Of a stretch of DNA of 64,000 nt, positions 59,134 to 64,000 are shown piece after piece (position 1 is the first letter of the stretch; each line of letters starts with the position of its first letter). Below the pieces are notes generated by a model that searched no databases, was not told the origin of the DNA, and saw nothing but the letters and a program-made list of their open reading frames with translations. This stretch comes from Ornithinimicrobium flavum (lineage in GTDB: Bacteria > Actinomycetota > Actinomycetes > Actinomycetales > Dermatophilaceae). The position numbers and the translations under genes were made by a program. The stretch spans positions 1,178,001 through 1,242,000 of the forward strand of contig NZ_CP038213.1 of the NCBI RefSeq assembly GCF_004526345.1. The letters are read 5' to 3'.

Positions 59134-61017
59134 GTGGCAGCACCGCGCACTGCCCGCCGCCCCCAGGGGGCCGTGGCTCCCGGCGTCGTCCACCCCGCCC
59201 GGCGGGCGCGTGTCCTCTTCCTCGGCGTCCTGGTCGTCCTGAGCCTCTTCGCGGCCCAGCTCGTCCGGCTCCAGGGCCTGGACGCCGGCAGCGTCTCCGC
59301 CGCCGCGCTGGGCCAGCGGCTCCAGGTCAAGGCGATCCCGGCCGCCCGCGGCACCATCACCGACGTGCACGGCGCCGAGCTGGCCGTCTCCGTCGAGCGC
59401 AAGCGGATCATCGCCGACCCGACGCTGGTCGTGGACTACAAGCGGCGCGTCGACGGCGAGGTCGTGGGGGAGGGCTTCGCCGCGGCGGCCGACGTCGTCG
59501 CCGAGGTGACCGGCGCCGACCGTGCCGACGTCCTCGAGCGCCTGGAGAACCCGCTCGGCGAGAAGTATGCGGTGCTCGTCCCCGACGCCTCGCCCCAGCA
59601 GTGGCAGGAGCTGCTCGCCGAGGGCGTGCCCGGCCTGGCCGCCGAGGACCTCATGCGCCGCGACTACCCGCTCGGGGAGGCGGTCTCCCCGGTGGTGGGC
59701 TGGATCGGCGCCGGCGACGTGCCGGCCGGCGGCTACGAGCTCGTCTACCACGACTCCCTCACCGGCGTGCCGGGCGAGGCGGTCTACGAGGCCGGCGGCA
59801 ACGGCCAGATGATCAGCACCGGTCTCTACGAGGAGACCCCGGCCCAGCCGGGGGAGGACCTGCGCCTCAGCATCGACGCCGACCTGCAGTGGTACGCGTA
59901 CAACGCCCTGGAGAAGCGGGTCAAGGAGGCCGACGCGCTCGGCGGCTACATCGCCGTCATGGAGGTCCGCACCGGCCGTCTCGTGGCCCTGACCAGCTAC
60001 CCCGGCTTCGACCCCGACAAGGCACCGGAGAAGCCCGAGGACCTGCGCAACGCCGCGGTAGAGGACGTCTACGAGCCGGGCTCGACGTCCAAGCTCATCA
60101 CCGCCGCGGCCGCGCTCGAGGAGGGCCTGGTCGAGCTCGACACCCCGATCGAGGTCCCCGTGCGCGTTCGCCGCGGCGGCGCCTCCTTCAAGGACGCGAC
60201 CGAGAAGCCGGTCCAGCACCTCACCTTCGCCGGCGTGCTGGCCAACTCCTCCAACAAGGGCACGATCCTCTACGGCGAGAAGCTCACCGACGAGCAGCTG
60301 CACGACTGGGCGCTGAAGTTCGGTATGGGGTCGTACACCGGCCTCGACCTGCCGGGCGAGTCGCCCGGTCTGGTCCCGGACCCGGAGATCTGGAGCGCCA
60401 CGACCCGCTACACCTTCATGTTCGGGCAGGGCCTGTCGGGCAACATGCTCCAGCAGCTCGGCGTCTTCCAGACCATCGCCAACGGCGGCGTCCGTCTGCC
60501 CCCCAGCCTGGTCGCGGGCACGGTCGACACCGAGGGCCGCTACCACGAGCAGCCGGTCCCGGAGGGCAGGCGGGTGGTCAGCGAGGAGACCGCCGCCGAG
60601 CTCACCCACGCGATGACGGCCGTGCCGTCCACCGGCGGCACCGCCCCGACGGCCGCCGTCCCGGGCTACCACGTCGCGGGCAAGACCAGCACGGCGACGC
60701 GCATCGACCCGGAGACGGGGCGCTACGAGGGCGGCACGACGGCGAGCTTCATGGGCTTCGCCCCGGTCGACGACCCGCAGTACGCCGTGGCCGTCGTCAT
60801 CCAGCGCCCCAACAAGATCAGCGAGTTCGGCGGTGTCATCTCCGGCCCGGTCTTCTCCGACGTCATGCGCTACACGCTCACTAAGGCGGGCATCCCGCCC
60901 GCCTCCACGCCGCCCGCCGAGGTCGCGCTCGACTACGATCCTTCTGACCCGGTGCCGGACCAGCCGGGCCTTCGACTGGACGACATCGCCATCAAGGACG
61001 AAAGGACCGGTGGGTGA
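59134..61017 (+). CDS. ftsI: peptidoglycan transpeptidase FtsI (PBP3)
   Basis: The 627-residue product has an N-terminal helix (VLFLGVLVVLSLFAAQLVRL), a dimerisation/pedestal domain and a class B transpeptidase domain. The active-site Ser-x-x-Lys is in EPGSTSKLITAA, followed by SxN in LANSSNKGTI. The third motif reads KTS (HVAGKTSTATRIDP) instead of the usual KTG/KSG. It cross-links septal peptidoglycan. GTG 59134 follows GAAGGGTAAGCAGCCA. The stop overlaps murF directly; no murE lies between them. Confidence 0.94.
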   Translation: MAAPRTARRPQGAVAPGVVHPARRARVLFLGVLVVLSLFAAQLVRLQGLDAGSVSAAALGQRLQVKAIPAARGTITDVHGAELAVSVERKRIIADPTLVVDYKRRVDGEVVGEGFAAAADVVAEVTGADRADVLERLENPLGEKYAVLVPDASPQQWQELLAEGVPGLAAEDLMRRDYPLGEAVSPVVGWIGAGDVPAGGYELVYHDSLTGVPGEAVYEAGGNGQMISTGLYEETPAQPGEDLRLSIDADLQWYAYNALEKRVKEADALGGYIAVMEVRTGRLVALTSYPGFDPDKAPEKPEDLRNAAVEDVYEPGSTSKLITAAAALEEGLVELDTPIEVPVRVRRGGASFKDATEKPVQHLTFAGVLANSSNKGTILYGEKLTDEQLHDWALKFGMGSYTGLDLPGESPGLVPDPEIWSATTRYTFMFGQGLSGNMLQQLGVFQTIANGGVRLPPSLVAGTVDTEGRYHEQPVPEGRRVVSEETAAELTHAMTAVPSTGGTAPTAAVPGYHVAGKTSTATRIDPETGRYEGGTTASFMGFAPVDDPQYAVAVVIQRPNKISEFGGVISGPVFSDVMRYTLTKAGIPPASTPPAEVALDYDPSDPVPDQPGLRLDDIAIKDERTGG

Positions 61018-62495
61018 TCCCCCTGAGCCTCCGCGAGATCGCGCAGGTGACCGGCGGGCACGTGCATCCCGACACGGCGGAGGTGCGTGACCTGCGCGTC
61101 ACCGGCCCGGTCGTCACCGACTCCCGCGAGGTCGGCCCCGGTGGCCTCTACGTCGCCCGGCGCGGGGAGAACGCCGACGGCCACGACTACCTCGCCGCCG
61201 CGGCGGCCGCGGGCGCGGTCGCCGCCCTCACCAACCGGGTCGTCGACGAGCTGCCGTGCGTCGTGGTCGAGGAGGACCCCGCGCGGATCTCCGGCCGCCC
61301 CGACCGACCGCCCTACGACGCCGTCACCCGGGCCTTCGCCGCCCTGGCCCGGGAGGTGCACGACCGCTGCGACGCCGCCGGCGGCCTGCGCACGGTGGCG
61401 ATCACCGGCTCCTCGGGCAAGACCTCGACCAAGGACCTCATGGCCCAGGTGCTCGAGGAGCTCGGCCCGACCCTGTCGCCCGAGGCGTCCTACAACTCCG
61501 AGGTCGGGGTCCCGCTCACCGTCTGCCGGCTCACCGACCGGACCGCCTACCTCGTGGCCGAGATGGGGGCCTCGGGCCGGGGTCACATCGCCCACCTGAC
61601 CCAGATCGCCCCGCCGCTGGTCTCGGTCGTCCTCAACGTCGGCACCGCCCACCTCGGGGAGTTCGGCTCCCGCGAGGCGATCGCGGAGGCCAAGTCCGAG
61701 CTGGTGGCGGCCCTGCGGCCCGGCGGGCTGGCGGTGCTCAACGCCGACGACCCGGCCGTGGCCCGGATGGAGGGCATCGCCCGCTCCGTGGGCGCCCGGG
61801 TGATGACCGTCGGGCGCGCCGACCACGCCCAGCTCCGCGCGAGCGAGGTGCGCCTCGACGAGCGCGGGCGGGCCTCCTTCCTCCTGCACCCGCCCCGCGG
61901 CGGGACCGGTGCGGACCCCGCACAGCCGCTCCCGGTCAGCCTGCGCCTGGTGGGGGAGCAGCACGTGGGCAACGCCCTGTCGGTCGCGGCCGTCGCCCAC
62001 GAGTGGGGGATGTCCTGGTCCGCCGTCGTGGAGGCGCTCGGCCGGGCGGTCCCGCGCTCCCCGGGCCGGATGCAGGTCACCGACCGCCCCGACGGCGTGA
62101 CGGTCATCAACGACGCCTACAACGCCAACCCCGACTCGATGCGGGTCGCCCTGCAGACGCTGGCCGCGATGCGGCGCAGCAGCGGCCGGCTCGTCGTCGC
62201 CCTCGGCGGCATGCTGGAGCTGGGGGACGCCTCCGAGGCCGAGCACGCCGGGATCGGCACCCTGGCCGCGGAGCTGGGGATCGACCACCTCGTCGCGGTG
62301 GGCGACCTCGCCGCCGCGGCCGCCACCGCATACCTCGCCGCCGGAGGGGTCGCCGCGACCACGGTCGCCGACCGGCACGAGGCCCGGACCGTCCTGGAGG
62401 GGATGCTCACCGCCGACGACGTCGTCCTGCTCAAGAGCAGCCGTGACTCCGGGCTGCGCCTGCTGGGTGACGAGCTCGCGGCAGGGGAGGGCTGA
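61014..62495 (+). CDS. murF: UDP-MurNAc-tripeptide:D-alanyl-D-alanine ligase
   Basis: The 493-residue product is a Mur ligase with three domains: the N-terminal substrate domain ([20 protein letters not shown]), the central ATPase with P-loop [14 protein letters not shown] and the metal region [20 protein letters not shown], and the C-terminal domain beginning [14 protein letters not shown]. The DAYNANPDS motif and lack of the MurE DNP-type diamino acid motif favour MurF. GTG 61014 overlaps the ftsI stop by 4 nt. Confidence 0.95.
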   Translation: MIPLSLREIAQVTGGHVHPDTAEVRDLRVTGPVVTDSREVGPGGLYVARRGENADGHDYLAAAAAAGAVAALTNRVVDELPCVVVEEDPARISGRPDRPPYDAVTRAFAALAREVHDRCDAAGGLRTVAITGSSGKTSTKDLMAQVLEELGPTLSPEASYNSEVGVPLTVCRLTDRTAYLVAEMGASGRGHIAHLTQIAPPLVSVVLNVGTAHLGEFGSREAIAEAKSELVAALRPGGLAVLNADDPAVARMEGIARSVGARVMTVGRADHAQLRASEVRLDERGRASFLLHPPRGGTGADPAQPLPVSLRLVGEQHVGNALSVAAVAHEWGMSWSAVVEALGRAVPRSPGRMQVTDRPDGVTVINDAYNANPDSMRVALQTLAAMRRSSGRLVVALGGMLELGDASEAEHAGIGTLAAELGIDHLVAVGDLAAAAATAYLAAGGVAATTVADRHEARTVLEGMLTADDVVLLKSSRDSGLRLLGDELAAGEG

Positions 62496-63610
62496 TGGTC
62501 AACGTCGTCCTCGCCGGCGGGGTCGCGATGCTCGTGGCGCTCTTCGGCACGCCCCTGTTCATCCGGTTCCTCGTGCGCCAGGGCTACGGGCAGTTCATCC
62601 GCGACGACGGACCCACCTCCCACCACACCAAGCGCGGCACCCCCACGATGGGCGGCGCGGTCATCATCGCCGCGACGCTGCTGGGCTACGTCGTCTCCCA
62701 CCTGCTGCTCATCCTGCTCGACGCGACCGGGATGCTCGAGGTGACCCACAGCCGGTTCACGCTGTCGGCGCTGCTCGTGCTCTTTCTCATCACCGGCCTG
62801 GGCTTCATCGGATTCCTCGACGACTACACCAAGATCTCCAAGCAGCGCAGCCTGGGTCTGACCTCGATCGAGAAGCTCGCCGGCCAGACGGTGATCGCGG
62901 TGATCTTCGCGCTGCTCGCGCTGCTCGTGACCGGCGACAGCACCCGGGCCCCGGCCTCGACGGCGATCTCGTTCGTCCGCGACACGAGCATCGACCTGGC
63001 CTTCGCCGGCCCGGTGCTGGGCGTGATCCTCTTCATCCTGTGGGCCAACGTCCTCATCGCCGGGGCCTCCAACGGCGTCAACCTCACCGACGGCCTCGAC
63101 GGCCTGGCCACCGGCGCGAGCGTCATGGTCTTCGGCGCCTACACCGTCATCGGCATCTGGCAGTACAACCAGAACTGCCAGCTCGCCCCCGGCCCCAACT
63201 GCTACGACGTGCGCGACGCCCTCGACCTGGCGGTCGTCGCCTGCTCGGTGGCCGGTGCCTGCTTCGGCTTCCTGTGGTGGAACGCTGCGCCGGCGAAGAT
63301 CTTCATGGGCGACACCGGCTCGCTGGCCCTCGGCGGCGGGCTCGCCGGCCTGGCGATCACCACCCACACCGAGCTGCTGCTCGCGGTGCTCGGCGGGCTC
63401 TTCGTCATGATCACCCTGTCGGTCATCATCCAGGTCGCGTCCTTCAAGCTCACGCGTAGACGGGTGTTCCGGATGGCTCCCCTGCAGCACCACTTCGAGC
63501 TGCTCGGCTGGGCCGAGGTGACCATCGTCATCCGCTTCTGGATCGTCGCCGGCATGTGCGTGGCCGTCGGGCTCGCGCTCTTCTACGGCGAGTGGGTGGC
63601 CAACCTGTGA
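62495..63610 (+). CDS. mraY: phospho-N-acetylmuramoyl-pentapeptide transferase
   Basis: The 371-residue product is a polytopic membrane enzyme that makes lipid I. Conserved motifs are [58 protein letters not shown] and the C-terminal [12 protein letters not shown]. It has about ten hydrophobic segments. ATG 62495 shares a base with the murF stop (TGATG). Confidence 0.96.
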   Translation: MVNVVLAGGVAMLVALFGTPLFIRFLVRQGYGQFIRDDGPTSHHTKRGTPTMGGAVIIAATLLGYVVSHLLLILLDATGMLEVTHSRFTLSALLVLFLITGLGFIGFLDDYTKISKQRSLGLTSIEKLAGQTVIAVIFALLALLVTGDSTRAPASTAISFVRDTSIDLAFAGPVLGVILFILWANVLIAGASNGVNLTDGLDGLATGASVMVFGAYTVIGIWQYNQNCQLAPGPNCYDVRDALDLAVVACSVAGACFGFLWWNAAPAKIFMGDTGSLALGGGLAGLAITTHTELLLAVLGGLFVMITLSVIIQVASFKLTRRRVFRMAPLQHHFELLGWAEVTIVIRFWIVAGMCVAVGLALFYGEWVANL

Positions 63611-64000
63611 CCGCGGCATCCCGACTCGAGACCCTCACCCACGGGACGCCGACTGGGCCGGCCTGCGCGCCCTCGTGACCGGGCTCGGGGTGACCGGCTT
63701 CGCGGTCGCCGACGCCCTCCTGCAGCACGGCGCGGTCGTCACCGTCCTCGACACCGGCAACGCCAGCGAGCGGCAGCAGACCCAGGCCGGCATCCTCGGC
63801 ATCCTCGGCGCCGACGTCCGCCTCGGCCCGGAGCACGTCGCAGGGTGGCCCGTGGCCGGCGAGGGACGTGACAGTGGTTCATCTGGTGAACCACCAGGTG
63901 TCGCTGGTGCGCCCGGTGAACCACCCGGTGTCGCTGGGTCGCCCGGTGACCCGGTGTCACCTCTGGACGTGGACGTCGTGGTCACCTCGCCCGGCTGGAG
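63607..64000 (+). CDS. murD: UDP-N-acetylmuramoylalanine:D-glutamate ligase, N-terminal part (one frameshift)
   Basis: The gene runs off the window. Codons after GTG 63607 read [11 protein letters not shown]; then one G is missing near 63643-63646, after which the frame gives [20 protein letters not shown] and so on, the Rossmann N-domain of MurD ([19 protein letters not shown]). A Gly/Pro-rich repeat insertion lies near residues 90-120. Adding the base makes a clean frame to the end (VVVTSPGW). MurD adds D-glutamate to UDP-MurNAc-L-alanine. Confidence 0.85.
63885..63958. repeat. 30-bp in-frame tandem repeat inside murD
   Basis: Units start at 63885 and 63915 (30 bp each), with a shortened third unit from 63945. 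They encode [20 protein letters not shown] and GDPVSP, an extra loop in the N-terminal domain of MurD. Confidence 0.8.

Overview
The window is a chromosomal segment of a high-GC actinobacterium. Codons end mostly in G or C, many genes start with GTG, and CDSs overlap by ATGA, GTGA or TGATG. A PknG-type kinase, a MoxR/DUF58/transglutaminase cluster, a CoaE-GrpB fusion and a division/cell-wall (dcw) cluster are all present. The overall character fits the Intrasporangiaceae/Ornithinimicrobium-Serinicoccus-Janibacter group, but I cannot name a species. I saw no rRNA, tRNA, CRISPR array, insertion sequence or prophage.

Layout. 1-2.8 kb: end of a methionine-type ABC importer (metN end, metI, two tandem metQ lipoproteins). 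2.8-9.7 kb: a membrane protein, a membrane-anchored Ser/Thr kinase, two paralogous secreted von Willebrand A (VWA) proteins, and a divergent HTH regulator with paired palindromic operators. 9.7-24.1 kb: a long minus-strand cluster reading TelA-like, helical protein, CbbX-type AAA ATPase, two sensor-like membrane proteins, a helical protein, PknG-like kinase, PP2C phosphatase, cytoplasmic VWA protein, FHA protein and (own promoter) an acidic-tailed membrane protein. This resembles a TerY-P triad (VWA, phosphatase, kinase) joined to a GlnX-PknG-type membrane input, and is the best candidate here for an under-described system. 24.1-28.6 kb: an SOS-controlled DUF222-HNH nuclease, a secreted SGNH lipase behind a four-unit 11-nt repeat array, and a Crp/Fnr regulator. 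28.7-45.7 kb: metabolic, helicase, peptidase and conserved hypothetical genes. 45.7-49.2 kb: universal stress protein, primary sigma factor, GNAT and ArfB. 49.6-56.5 kb: cyclopropane fatty acid synthase/DUF998, then MoxR-DUF58-transglutaminase. 57-64 kb: dcw cluster mraZ-rsmH-ftsL-ftsI-murF-mraY-murD, with no murE between ftsI and murF.

Expression signals. A recurring arrangement is a -10 element (TANNNT or NANNNT) ending 6-7 nt before the start codon with no Shine-Dalgarno sequence, which marks leaderless mRNAs. Other regulatory sites are a perfect actinobacterial LexA box inside a promoter spacer, MraZ-type TGGRG boxes, an OmpR/PhoP-like direct-repeat array, and several strong GC hairpins between convergent or tandem genes.

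Sequence quality. At least a dozen single-base indels interrupt otherwise well conserved frames, mostly in G/C runs and clustered at 41.8-43.1 kb. I treat these as probable sequencing errors, annotate the genes as whole, and flag each one.
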